Assembly (NCBI GenBank): GCA_017450435.1
Contig: JAFSTO010000047.1
Coordinates: 1 to 53,886 of the forward strand
DNA length: 53,886 bases
Direction: 5' to 3'
Source: Paludibacteraceae bacterium
GTDB lineage: Bacteria > Bacteroidota > Bacteroidia > Bacteroidales > Paludibacteraceae
This document shows, piece after piece, positions 44,555 through 52,971 of this stretch (positions within the stretch are counted from its first letter, which is position 1; each line of letters opens with the position of its first letter). The translations under genes were made by a program, and so were the position numbers. Under the pieces are notes generated by a model. That model was not told the DNA's origin. It did not search any database and saw only the letters and a program-made list of their open reading frames with translations.

Positions 44555-46324
44555 TTACTTTTTTGCTTCTGCGTCCATTTCAGCTTTAAGCTGTGCAAGA
44601 GCGGAAAGGTCACCAAGCGTTGTTTTCTCCATAGGTGCCTGTACAGGAGCCGCCTCTTTCTTCTGAGCTTTCTTAGCCTTAGGTGCTTCCTCTTCTTTCT
44701 GAGCCTCCCAAGTGCGGAGATGTGATAGAAGGATACGTTTAGCATCGCGGTTGAACTCAAGGATCTTGAATGGCAGAACTTGTCCGACAGCTACCGGAGC
44801 CTTGTCCTCTGTTTGGAGATGGCGTGCGGTGCAGAAGCCCTCAACACCCTCTTCGATACGAACGACAGCACCTTTGTCCGAGATGGAAACGATAGTTCCG
44901 TCATGAATGGTGTCAATAGGATATTTAGCCTCCAGAGCCTCCCACGGGTTGTCCTCAAGCTGCTTGTGACCAAGCGACAGACGACGGTTCTCCTTGTCTA
45001 TCTCGAGAACGATAACGTCAATATTAGCACCAATCTGAGTAAACTCATTCGGGTGTTTGATTTTCTTTGTCCAGCTCAGGTCGCTGATATGAATAAGACC
45101 ATCAACGCCTTCCTCCAGCTCTACGAACACACCGAAGTTAGTGAAGTTACGTACGCGAGCGGTATGCTTGGAACCTACAGGATATTTATCTTCGATAGTC
45201 TCCCAAGGATCCGGTTTGAGTTGCTTCAAGCCGAGCGACATCTTGCGGTCGTCGCGGTCAAGCGTCAGAATGACAGCCTCTACCTCCTGACCAACCTTCA
45301 GGTAGTCATTAGCGGAACGCAGGTGCTGGCTCCAACTCATCTCGCTGATGTGGATAAGACCCTCAACGCCGGGAGCTACCTCAACGAATGCGCCATAGTC
45401 AGCAATAACAGCCACAACACCCTTGATATGGTCACCAACCTTCAGGTTCGGGTCAAGTGTATCCCATGGGTGCGGAGTAAGCTGCTTCAAGCCGAGAGCG
45501 ATACGTTTTTTCTCCTCATCGAAATCAAGGATAACAACATTGATTTTCTGGTCAAGTTGCACAATAGTCTTCGGGTCGTTAACACGTCCCCAGCTGAGGT
45601 CGGTGATATGGATAAGACCATCCACGCCGCCAAGGTCGATGAACACTCCATAGGAAGTAATGTTCTTAACAGTACCCTCAAGTACCTGACCTTTCTCAAG
45701 CTTGCTAACTATCTCACGTTTCTGTGCCTCAAGTTCAGCCTCAATGAGAGCCTTGTGTGATACGACGACATTGCGGAACTCTTGGTTAATTTTAACAATC
45801 TTGAATTCCATTGTCTTGCCCACGAATACGTCATAGTCGCGGATGGGCTTAACATCAATCTGCGAGCCGGGCAGGAAAGCCTCAGTACCGAGTACGTCAA
45901 CAATCATGCCGCCTTTGGTCTTGCACTTGATATAACCTTTGACGATTTCGTCGTTAGCCATTGCCTCGTTAACACGCTCCCAGCTCTGTACAGCCATAGC
46001 TTGTTTGTGCGAGAGAATGAGCTGCCCCTTCTTGTCTTCGGGTGTCTCAACATACACCTCTACCTCGTCACCTACCTTGAGGTCCTCGTTGTAGCGGAAC
46101 TCAGAAGCGGGGACAACACCATCGCTTTTGAAGCCTACAGAAACGATTACTTCACGTTTGTTAATTGCCTTAACAATGCCTTTTACAACCTCACCTGCCT
46201 TCACGGCGTTCAAGGTGTTGTCATACATTGCGGTTAATTCTTCTTTTGTTTTGCCGGTGTTGGTAACATCACCATTCTCATAGGCATCCCAGTCGAAGTT
46301 CTGGAGTTCTAAGTTTTCTGCCAT
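44555..46324 (-). CDS. rpsA: 30S ribosomal protein S1
   Basis: A 589-residue S1 with six S1/OB-fold repeats at roughly 40-105, 125-190, 212-282, 297-367, 385-454 and 472-540. Repeats 3 to 5 carry the strong GVFIDLGGVDGLIHITDLSW-type consensus, and the last is more divergent. A Lys/Ala-Glu tail rich in KKAQKKE follows. S1 recruits mRNA to the 30S subunit; in Bacteroidetes, where Shine-Dalgarno sequences are rare, it is thought to be especially important for start selection. It has its own promoter at 46471-46502 and a clear terminator. Confidence 0.97.
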   Translation of the reverse strand: MAENLELQNFDWDAYENGDVTNTGKTKEELTAMYDNTLNAVKAGEVVKGIVKAINKREVIVSVGFKSDGVVPASEFRYNEDLKVGDEVEVYVETPEDKKGQLILSHKQAMAVQSWERVNEAMANDEIVKGYIKCKTKGGMIVDVLGTEAFLPGSQIDVKPIRDYDVFVGKTMEFKIVKINQEFRNVVVSHKALIEAELEAQKREIVSKLEKGQVLEGTVKNITSYGVFIDLGGVDGLIHITDLSWGRVNDPKTIVQLDQKINVVILDFDEEKKRIALGLKQLTPHPWDTLDPNLKVGDHIKGVVAVIADYGAFVEVAPGVEGLIHISEMSWSQHLRSANDYLKVGQEVEAVILTLDRDDRKMSLGLKQLKPDPWETIEDKYPVGSKHTARVRNFTNFGVFVELEEGVDGLIHISDLSWTKKIKHPNEFTQIGANIDVIVLEIDKENRRLSLGHKQLEDNPWEALEAKYPIDTIHDGTIVSISDKGAVVRIEEGVEGFCTARHLQTEDKAPVAVGQVLPFKILEFNRDAKRILLSHLRTWEAQKEEEAPKAKKAQKKEAAPVQAPMEKTTLGDLSALAQLKAEMDAEAKK

Positions 46325-46470
46325 AGCGGAAAATGTAGTTTAGCCGCAGTGACAAACAATCAGGCAAGATTAAACATAAGTTTTAACGCCATCCCGCCTT
46401 TCTGTCATCTGACGACTGATTTTTTAAGGGTTAAACAATTATTTTCAGTGCTTTTCTCATAAAAAGCTTG

Positions 46471-46502
46471 CAAAATTACTGATTTTTTATGAAATACACA
46501 AG
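46471..46502 (-). promoter_or_regulatory. Promoter of rpsA
   Basis: On the minus strand CTTG at 46502-46499, a 20-bp spacer and TAATTTTG at 46478-46471. Transcription should start near 46465, giving a leader of about 140 nt, long for this window and possibly a site of autogenous control by S1. Confidence 0.65.
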
Positions 46503-46547
46503 AATAATCACATTTTTTTTAATAAATATACATTTTTTTCGTCAAAC

Positions 46548-46566
46548 AACCCTCTTGAGGAGGGTT
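46548..46566. repeat. Short inverted repeat between divergent rpsA and nucleosidase promoters
   Basis: AACCCTC (46548-46554) pairs perfectly with GAGGGTT (46560-46566) around TTGAG. It lies upstream of both promoters, so it is not an ordinary terminator of either flanking gene; an operator or a relic is possible. Confidence 0.4.
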
Positions 46567-46569
46567 CGC

Positions 46570-46600
46570 TTGTGTGATTCGAAAAAAAAAAGTAACTTTG
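46570..46600 (+). promoter_or_regulatory. Promoter of the nucleosidase-like gene
   Basis: TTG at 46570-46572, a 20-bp spacer and TAACTTTG at 46593-46600. Transcription should begin near 46607, after a possible GTG at 46602, which makes the ATG at 46626 the start. Confidence 0.6.
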
Positions 46601-46625
46601 TGTGATAAAATTGTGTTTACCTGAA

Positions 46626-47099
46626 ATGTTAATTCTAATAGCAGAACAAGAAGAGCGCAAACTCATAGAGCAATACCTGCCGGAGTTTCGCAACGCAGAA
46701 GTGCTCATAACCGGTGTAGGGGCACTGAACATACTACGCTCCCTACGTGATGTTCCCGTTGATACGCCGATAGTCAATATAGGGTACGCCGGCAGTGCCA
46801 ACTTCGAAATAGGGACGCTCGTTGAGGTGACAGAGGCACGCCTCAACCACCCTAACGTCAGTTATCCCGAGCCCGAATACCGCTTGCCGGATACCGGAGA
46901 CATAACTTTTCCTGAAACAAAAAAGGCAGTATGCTACACGGGCGTGGATTTCTGCCTGCAATCCGACTACAAAGATTGTGTCTTCGACATGGAGCTTGCT
47001 TTCATCCTCGGCATGGGGTTCACCAACGTGCGGGCACTCAAGCTCGTTAGCGACAATTTGTCGCTACATGACTACCGCAAACTGGGGCAAGGCGTGTAA
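46626..47099 (+). CDS. Short nucleosidase-like protein (MTA/SAH nucleosidase fold)
   Basis: A 157-residue protein related to 5'-methylthioadenosine/S-adenosylhomocysteine nucleosidases and other PNP_UDP_1 enzymes. MLILIAEQEER starts the first strand, LITGVGALNILRSL is the family's glycine loop, NIGYAGSAN the central strand, FDMELAF the ribose-binding Met-Glu segment and LKLVSDNL the C-terminal Asp segment (normally ISD). It is much shorter than typical MTAN (about 230), chiefly between the second and third strands and at the C-terminus, so it may be a minimal or specialised form. A catalytic Asp is kept (SDN). The start was chosen from the promoter position. The substrate is unknown. Confidence 0.75.
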   Translation: MLILIAEQEERKLIEQYLPEFRNAEVLITGVGALNILRSLRDVPVDTPIVNIGYAGSANFEIGTLVEVTEARLNHPNVSYPEPEYRLPDTGDITFPETKKAVCYTGVDFCLQSDYKDCVFDMELAFILGMGFTNVRALKLVSDNLSLHDYRKLGQGV

Positions 47100-47197
47100 G
47101 ACCTATCATACCGGACAACGCGTCAGACGTTAGACAATCCTCATAAGAATCATTATGCATTTTTACAATAACAAATAATTATAACCAAATAACAATC

Positions 47198-49453
47198 ATG
47201 CAACTATTCAAAAAAACTGACTACAAGTGGACGTTTCAGAACATTGGCGGTGCCACTCGTGTAAAGATTCACAGCGGAGAAGACCTCCGTCATCTTGGTG
47301 AACTTGACAAAAAAATGTGGACAGTATTATCCTGCCCTGTAAGCGGTTTGGAGATTGACAGTAAGAGTCTCAATTATACAGATGCAGACGGCGACGGCAA
47401 GATTCATGTCAACGATGTCATTGCCACTGCCAATTGGTTGACCGATGTAGTAAACGATGCTAACAGCATACTGCTCTCAAAAGACGGCATTAAATTAGAT
47501 AATATCAACCGAGAGAGCGAAACCGGCAAAAAACTTTATGCTTCTGCCAAACAGATATTAAGCAACCTCGGCAAGGATGCGGACGAGATATGCGTTGCCG
47601 ACTCGTCAGACAGTATAGCCATCTTCGCCAAGACCCGTTTTAATGGTGATGGTATCATTACCGAAGGCTCCACCGATGACGAATCACTCAAGAGCGTCAT
47701 CGCGGCAGCTGTAGCAGCCACCGGTGGCACAGCCGACCGCAGCGGCGAACAAGGCGTTAGCGCAGAGCAGATAGAAGCGTTCTACACCGCTTTATCCGAA
47801 TATAAAACATGGTTAGACTCCAAGCCTGAGTTGCCTTTTGCTGACGACACTGCCAAAGCAGCAGAGCTATACAGTGCACTTGACGCCAAAGTTCGCGATT
47901 TCTTCCTCCGCAGCAAGCTGGCAGCGTTCAGCACCGGCAGCAGCGCCGCATTAGACGTACAGGTGAGCCGTATTGAGGCGATCTCTGCCGACAACCTTAC
48001 CGAGAAAAATGCCGAGATAGCTTCCTACCCTCTGCAGCATATCACCGGAAAAGCAGAACTTGACCTGACAGAACCTGTCAACCCCGCGTGGGCAGCACAG
48101 TTTGAGGCTCTGAAAGCCATTGCTTTTGACAAGAAAAAGACTCTGAGCGAAGCAGACTGGGACGCTCTTGGAACACGCTTTTCCGCATACTGCAGCTGGC
48201 TTGGTGCCAAAGCCGGAGCATCGGTTGAGAGTATGGGGGCCGACGCCGTTAACGCAACGCTGGCAGCAGACCAAAAAGCTGCACTGCTCGCCCTCGTGGA
48301 GCAGGACAAAGCATTGGAAGAAGAGGCTAACGGCATAGCCGCTGTTGATCGTCTCACGCACCTCTACCGCGATTTCTACGTACTACTCAAGAACTACATC
48401 ACTCTGCAAGACTTCTATGAGCCTTCGCAGGACGTGAAGGCTATCTTCCAAGCCGGTACATTGGTCATTGACCAACGCGCTTGCCACCTCTGTATGCGTG
48501 TCACAAACGCCGGAGCACACGGAGTTATGGCACCGGCAAGCGGCATGTATCTCATCTACTGCAACTGCACAAGCAAGCAAAAACCCGGCACACTTGAGAT
48601 AGTGGCAGCTATGACGGTAGGCGAGACCGGAGACCTTTTCGTGGGTAAGAATTGTATCTTCTACGACCGCGACGGACTGGACTACGACGCTGTTGTAACG
48701 AAGATTATTGACAATCCCATCTCTATCAAGCAAGCATTCTGGTCACCTTACCGCCGTATGGCTAAATGGGCAGAAGACCTCATCAACAAACGTGCTGCAG
48801 AGAAAGATGCGAAAATGATGTCAGAGACCACGGCAAAGATGGAAGCAACGACCACAGCCGAAAGTGCTGAGAAAAAAGATATGATGAAGTCTGTTACCCA
48901 GACATTCGACATTGCCAAGTTCGCCGGAATCTTCGCTGCGTTAGGCATGGCTTTAGGTATGATAGGCTCGGCACTGGTAGCAGTAGGCAAAGGTTTGCAG
49001 GGGTTCACATGGTGGCAGTATATTCTCATCTTCGCCGCCATACTTCTTATCATCTCCGGTCCGAGTATGATAATGGCCTGGCTCAAGCTTCGCAAGCGCA
49101 ACATCGCTCCGCTGCTGAACGCCAACGGCTGGGCTGTCAATGCCGCTTCGCTAATTAACATTGCCTTCGGTGCTACACTCACCGATGAGGCTAAGTTCCC
49201 CATCGTCAAAATTGCCGACCCGTTTGCTGACAAAGGAATGCCGGCATGGAAAAAATGGTGTATCAGCATAGTCTGCCTCATCGTTGTACTATGCGGCTTA
49301 TGGCTCGGCAACCTCTGCGCTTGGGCAGGCTTCAAATCACCCCTGCCCTACTTCAACCGGCCTGCAGAAGTAGAGGTAGTGGAAACTGCTGCTCCGGCTG
49401 AAGAGCCGGTGGCAGAAGAAGCCGCTGTAGCTGTAGAGGCTAACGCCGAGTAA
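47198..49453 (+). CDS. Large uncharacterised membrane protein with EF-hand-like loops
   Basis: A 751-residue protein of unknown function. It has no signal peptide. The N-terminal part contains a near-perfect EF-hand or dockerin-type calcium loop, DADGDGKIHVND at 62-73 (ligands D62, D64, D66, D73), and a second shorter one, NGDGIITEG, at 149-157. A long Ala/Asp/Glu-rich helical region follows. Two hydrophobic segments lie near the C-terminus (a long one with at least two helices at about 570-630 and one at about 690-715), then an acidic, alanine-rich tail (EEPVAEEAAVAVEANAE). This suggests a cytoplasmic calcium-sensing or structural domain tethered to the inner membrane by its C-terminal end. 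It lies between a nucleosidase-like gene and argR. I recognise no named family. Confidence 0.8.
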   Translation: MQLFKKTDYKWTFQNIGGATRVKIHSGEDLRHLGELDKKMWTVLSCPVSGLEIDSKSLNYTDADGDGKIHVNDVIATANWLTDVVNDANSILLSKDGIKLDNINRESETGKKLYASAKQILSNLGKDADEICVADSSDSIAIFAKTRFNGDGIITEGSTDDESLKSVIAAAVAATGGTADRSGEQGVSAEQIEAFYTALSEYKTWLDSKPELPFADDTAKAAELYSALDAKVRDFFLRSKLAAFSTGSSAALDVQVSRIEAISADNLTEKNAEIASYPLQHITGKAELDLTEPVNPAWAAQFEALKAIAFDKKKTLSEADWDALGTRFSAYCSWLGAKAGASVESMGADAVNATLAADQKAALLALVEQDKALEEEANGIAAVDRLTHLYRDFYVLLKNYITLQDFYEPSQDVKAIFQAGTLVIDQRACHLCMRVTNAGAHGVMAPASGMYLIYCNCTSKQKPGTLEIVAAMTVGETGDLFVGKNCIFYDRDGLDYDAVVTKIIDNPISIKQAFWSPYRRMAKWAEDLINKRAAEKDAKMMSETTAKMEATTTAESAEKKDMMKSVTQTFDIAKFAGIFAALGMALGMIGSALVAVGKGLQGFTWWQYILIFAAILLIISGPSMIMAWLKLRKRNIAPLLNANGWAVNAASLINIAFGATLTDEAKFPIVKIADPFADKGMPAWKKWCISIVCLIVVLCGLWLGNLCAWAGFKSPLPYFNRPAEVEVVETAAPAEEPVAEEAAVAVEANAE

Positions 49454-49516
49454 ACAACAGTCACTTAACACTTGTGCGCAACATAAACGCACACATGACA
49501 TAAAATCACAAATACT

Positions 49517-49972
49517 ATGACACGACAAGAACGCCTGCGCATCATCACACAGATACTTAATGCTCAGGTTATTACCAGTCAAGACCAGCTCACGTATGCC
49601 CTCAAGCAACAGGGCATCATCACCACGCAAGCCACGCTCTCGCGCGACTTGCGTGACTTGAGGGCTGAGAAGAAAGTGCTGCCTAACGGTTCAATCAAAT
49701 ACGTCATTCCCGCCAACCCCGTTGTGGAAAAACGCGTGCTTGGATTAGACTCCGACATCGCCCGGCTATCCATTCGCTCTATTGACTTTTGCGGACAGTT
49801 CGGAGTGGTGAAGACCAAACCCGGCTTTGCCAACGCCGTAGCGTATGACATAGACGACCGTGGCTCGGAATACATCCTCGGCACGATAGCCGGTGACGAC
49901 ACCATACTCGTCATCCCGCGTGAGAATGTTACCCGAGACACACTATTCTCTTTCCTATACGGCATCAACTAA
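49517..49972 (+). CDS. argR: Arginine repressor
   Basis: A 151-residue ArgR. The N-terminal winged helix has SQDQLTYALKQQGI and the recognition part ATLSRDLRDLRA (39-50). The C-terminal hexamerisation and arginine-binding domain has FANAVAYDID and the GDD motif at 126-128 (AGDDTILVIP). It should be a hexamer that represses arginine biosynthesis genes when arginine is bound. No arg genes are in the window, and I could not define an ARG box with confidence. It lies 63 bp after the 751-residue membrane protein and 18 bp before the CotH gene, so it may be co-transcribed with the latter. Confidence 0.95.
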   Translation: MTRQERLRIITQILNAQVITSQDQLTYALKQQGIITTQATLSRDLRDLRAEKKVLPNGSIKYVIPANPVVEKRVLGLDSDIARLSIRSIDFCGQFGVVKTKPGFANAVAYDIDDRGSEYILGTIAGDDTILVIPRENVTRDTLFSFLYGIN

Positions 49973-49990
49973 CAAACACTGACACACCCC

Positions 49991-51889
49991 ATGTCAACCA
50001 CATCAAAAAAAATCATCCATCACCGCCTACTTGTTATAGAGGTCCTGCTCCTGTATGGTTTGTTGGCACACGCAGAGGACCCACTATTGACGGGCACGCC
50101 CATCGGCTCATCGCCGTCGGTCACCTATCCCTCAGGCGCAGCCAGCACCACGCAGAACCTGCCTGCCGATGCCTTTGACGGCAATCTTGCGACATACTAC
50201 GCCTCCTACGACCGCAGCTACACTTGGGTTGGTTTGGACCTTGGTTCGGAGCACATCATCACTCGCGTCGGTTGGTCACCTCGCAACGACGGCGTTGGTC
50301 CGGCACGGACACGGCTCGCACTCTTTGAGGGTGCCAATCAGCCGGACTTTTCCGATGCCATGCCGCTCTACCTGACAGATGCATCGGGCACCATAGGGGT
50401 CATCTCTACAGCCACAGTCAACGTGAGCAAGGGTTTTCGCTACGTAAGGTACGTCGGTCCTTCGGACTCTCGGTGCAACGTGGCTGAAGTACAGTTCTTC
50501 GGGCACCCGGGAACAGGCGACTATTCAGAGTTGTATCTGCCTTCAGGGCTACCGGTTGTCACTATTCATATCGAGAACAACCGCGACCCTTACGACAAAG
50601 TGAACGACCTGCAGAGCGTTGTAACAATCATAGGCGCAGACGGCAGTCTGTTGCGCGACAGTGCCGGCATACGGCTACGCGGCAACGCTTCAATGCAGTT
50701 CGCAAAGAAGCCATATCGCATCAAGTTCCACAGCAAGCACAAGGTGCCGGGCTCACCTGCCAAAGCCAAGAAATGGACTCTTCTCAACAACTACGGTGAC
50801 AAGACCCTGATGCGCAACATGGTTGCTTTCGACTATAGCCGCCGCCTACGGATGACCTACACTCCGTTCTGCATACCGGTGGACGTCTTTGTCAACGGCG
50901 AGTATAAAGGCTGCTACCAGCTTGCTGACCAATTAGATATACGTCCGGGACGTGTTGATATTGACGAAATGACGCCGCGTGACGAGGCTGGATTGGCTCT
51001 AACCGGCGGCTATTTCATCGAGCTTGACGGTTACGCCGACAAAGAGCCGGAAAAGGCACGATTTTTCACCACACGCTATGGAATGGGAGTGACAATCAAA
51101 TCACCTGACCAAGACTCAATAACTGCTTTTCAAAAGACGTATATACAGTCGTATTACAACATGCTGGAGAACTTAGTGGCAGCAGCCAACCACACCGACC
51201 CTGTTACCGGCTGGAGAAGCATGCTGGACGAAGATAGTTTTCTCAAACACTTCCTCATAGGTGAGCTGACCGGCAACACCGACACCTACTGGAGTTGCCA
51301 CATGTACAAACGTCGCGGCGACGACTTGTTGTACACAGGTCCTGAATGGGACTTTGATATTGCTTTCGACAATGACTACCGCCACTACCCCACCTGCAAC
51401 AAGTCCGACTACGTATATGTCTATGCCGGCACTTACGCTTCTTTCGTCAACCGCATCATCAAGCAGGATGCCGGCACCACCATGTCACTCAAAAGGCTAT
51501 GGAGCACCGTACGACTGAGAGACGGACTGACAGCGGACAACATCTGCAACCTTATTGACAGCCTTGCCGCAGCGATGAACACATCCCAACGGCTGAACTT
51601 CCTACGCTGGCCAATACTATCAAAGAACGTTCACATGAACCCGCGTAATGCCGGCTCATACGACGGAGAGGTCACTTTTCTAAAGAACTACGTCCGCAGT
51701 AGGATTGCGTGGATGGACAACAAGATTGGGCTTGACCCCGACATGGTAGAGCAAGAGCAGCCGACAGACGCCGATGAGGTAATCAACACAAGACAAAGCA
51801 GACCACAAAAGATATTACGCGAAGGCACGTTATATATTATACTGCCCAACGGCACGACATACGACAGCACCGGCAACAGAATAGAATGA
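49991..51889 (+). CDS. Exported F5/8 type C plus CotH kinase family protein
   Basis: A 632-residue exported protein. Signal peptide about 1-32 (LLVIEVLLLYGLLAHAE). An F5/8 type C (discoidin) carbohydrate-binding domain spans about 45-175 (DAFDGNLATYY, WVGLDLGS, FRYVRYVGP, EVQFFG). A CotH domain follows at about 185-560: RLRGNASMQF..KKPYRIKF and the acidic E452-W-D-F-D456 motif that aligns with the metal-binding/catalytic part of the atypical CotH kinase fold. The C-terminal KILREGTLYIILPNGTTYDSTGNRIE-like tail (REGTLYIILPNG) resembles type IX sorting domains of Bacteroidales. It may act on, or bind to, a surface glycan or spore-coat-like protein; no substrate is known in this phylum to my knowledge. 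It lies 18 bp after argR. Confidence 0.88.
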   Translation: MSTTSKKIIHHRLLVIEVLLLYGLLAHAEDPLLTGTPIGSSPSVTYPSGAASTTQNLPADAFDGNLATYYASYDRSYTWVGLDLGSEHIITRVGWSPRNDGVGPARTRLALFEGANQPDFSDAMPLYLTDASGTIGVISTATVNVSKGFRYVRYVGPSDSRCNVAEVQFFGHPGTGDYSELYLPSGLPVVTIHIENNRDPYDKVNDLQSVVTIIGADGSLLRDSAGIRLRGNASMQFAKKPYRIKFHSKHKVPGSPAKAKKWTLLNNYGDKTLMRNMVAFDYSRRLRMTYTPFCIPVDVFVNGEYKGCYQLADQLDIRPGRVDIDEMTPRDEAGLALTGGYFIELDGYADKEPEKARFFTTRYGMGVTIKSPDQDSITAFQKTYIQSYYNMLENLVAAANHTDPVTGWRSMLDEDSFLKHFLIGELTGNTDTYWSCHMYKRRGDDLLYTGPEWDFDIAFDNDYRHYPTCNKSDYVYVYAGTYASFVNRIIKQDAGTTMSLKRLWSTVRLRDGLTADNICNLIDSLAAAMNTSQRLNFLRWPILSKNVHMNPRNAGSYDGEVTFLKNYVRSRIAWMDNKIGLDPDMVEQEQPTDADEVINTRQSRPQKILREGTLYIILPNGTTYDSTGNRIE

Positions 51890-51927
51890 ACACACTACTC
51901 AAAAAAAACTTATAAATTCTCAACGAT

Positions 51928-52803
51928 ATGAAACATTTTCCGGCATCCCAACTAATCATCAACGGTGATGGTTCAGCCTTCCACTTACACATACGTCCTG
52001 AACACTTGGCAGACAAAGTCATCCTTGTCGGCGACCAAGACCGCGTTAACATGGTAGCCTCGTTCTTCGACGAAGGAAGCATCGAGTGCGACATACAAAG
52101 CAGGGAATTCCATACAATAACCGGTAAGTACCACGGCAAACGCATCTCATGTGTATCCACCGGTATAGGCACTGACAACTGCGACATTGTGCTTAACGAG
52201 CTGGACGCGCTCGCCAACATTGACTTCGCAACACGAATGGAGAAAGAGGACAAACGCTCATTGGAGATTGTGCGTATCGGTACCTGCGGAGCGATGCAGG
52301 AAGATATTCCGCTCGGTTCGTTCCTTGTCTCGCAAAAAAGCATCGGTTTTGACGGTGTGCTTGCTTTCTATGATGGTCGTGACCGCATTGCCGACCTCGG
52401 TTTCGAGCAAGCATTGGTGGATTTTATCCATTATCCTGCCAAGGCTGCCCGTCCTTACGTTGTAGCAGCCAACCCTGCTCTTGTAGATAAGATAGCGAAG
52501 GACGACATGCTCCGCGGTTGCACCATTGCCGCTAACGGCTTCTATGGTCCGCAAGGGCGCGTACTCAGATGCGACATAGCAGTGCCCGATATCAACGAGC
52601 GCATCAGTGCTTTCCGATACGAAGGACAAAGAATAACCAACTACGAGATGGAAGGCTCCGCCATAGCAGGTCTGTCACTACTGATGGGACACAAAGCCAT
52701 GACCGTCTGCTGCGTGATAGCACAACGAAAAGCCGAAGCCGCTAACACCGACTATAAACCAAGAATCAAACAGCTTGTACAAACAGTGTTGGAGAGAATA
52801 TAA
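51928..52803 (+). CDS. udp: Uridine-phosphorylase-type nucleoside phosphorylase
   Basis: A 291-residue PNP_UDP_1 family enzyme. HLHIRPEHLADKVILVGDQDRV has the GDxxRV phosphate-binding start; STGIGTDN, RIGTCGAMQE, NYEMEGSAIAGL and the loop after VAAN are typical of the uridine phosphorylases, with Glu in the EMEG ribose site. It should split uridine or related pyrimidine nucleosides with phosphate in the cytosol. It is longer than E. coli Udp (253) mainly because of an insert in the first half (about 85-105). It lies 38 bp after the CotH gene and ends at a strong terminator (52906-52947). Confidence 0.87.
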   Translation: MKHFPASQLIINGDGSAFHLHIRPEHLADKVILVGDQDRVNMVASFFDEGSIECDIQSREFHTITGKYHGKRISCVSTGIGTDNCDIVLNELDALANIDFATRMEKEDKRSLEIVRIGTCGAMQEDIPLGSFLVSQKSIGFDGVLAFYDGRDRIADLGFEQALVDFIHYPAKAARPYVVAANPALVDKIAKDDMLRGCTIAANGFYGPQGRVLRCDIAVPDINERISAFRYEGQRITNYEMEGSAIAGLSLLMGHKAMTVCCVIAQRKAEAANTDYKPRIKQLVQTVLERI

Positions 52804-52905
52804 GTTAAACAACTTCTCAAATAATAAGTAAAAGACCGTATTGACAGCTTCATTCACAAACACGCAATCACACGGAATCTTATTACTTGAAATAAAATAA
52901 TAGAG

Positions 52906-52947
52906 AACGCCGTTCAAAAAGCTTTAGAAAGTTTTTTGAACGGCGTT
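52906..52947. terminator. Bidirectional terminator between udp and tcdA
   Basis: AACGCCGTTCAAAAA (52906-52920) and TTTTTGAACGGCGTT (52933-52947) pair perfectly over 15 bp across a 12-nt loop. A/T ends give a U-tract on either side, suited to the convergent genes that stop at 52803 and 52972. Confidence 0.85.
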
Positions 52948-52971
52948 TAAACAACATTTGAACGGGCCATC

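Noticed and set aside
44780-45760. A 326-codon open frame on the plus strand, antisense to rpsA.
   Set aside because: It lies wholly inside rpsA, which has six clear S1 repeats; the antisense frame has no recognisable domain, promoter or start context and is a codon-usage shadow.
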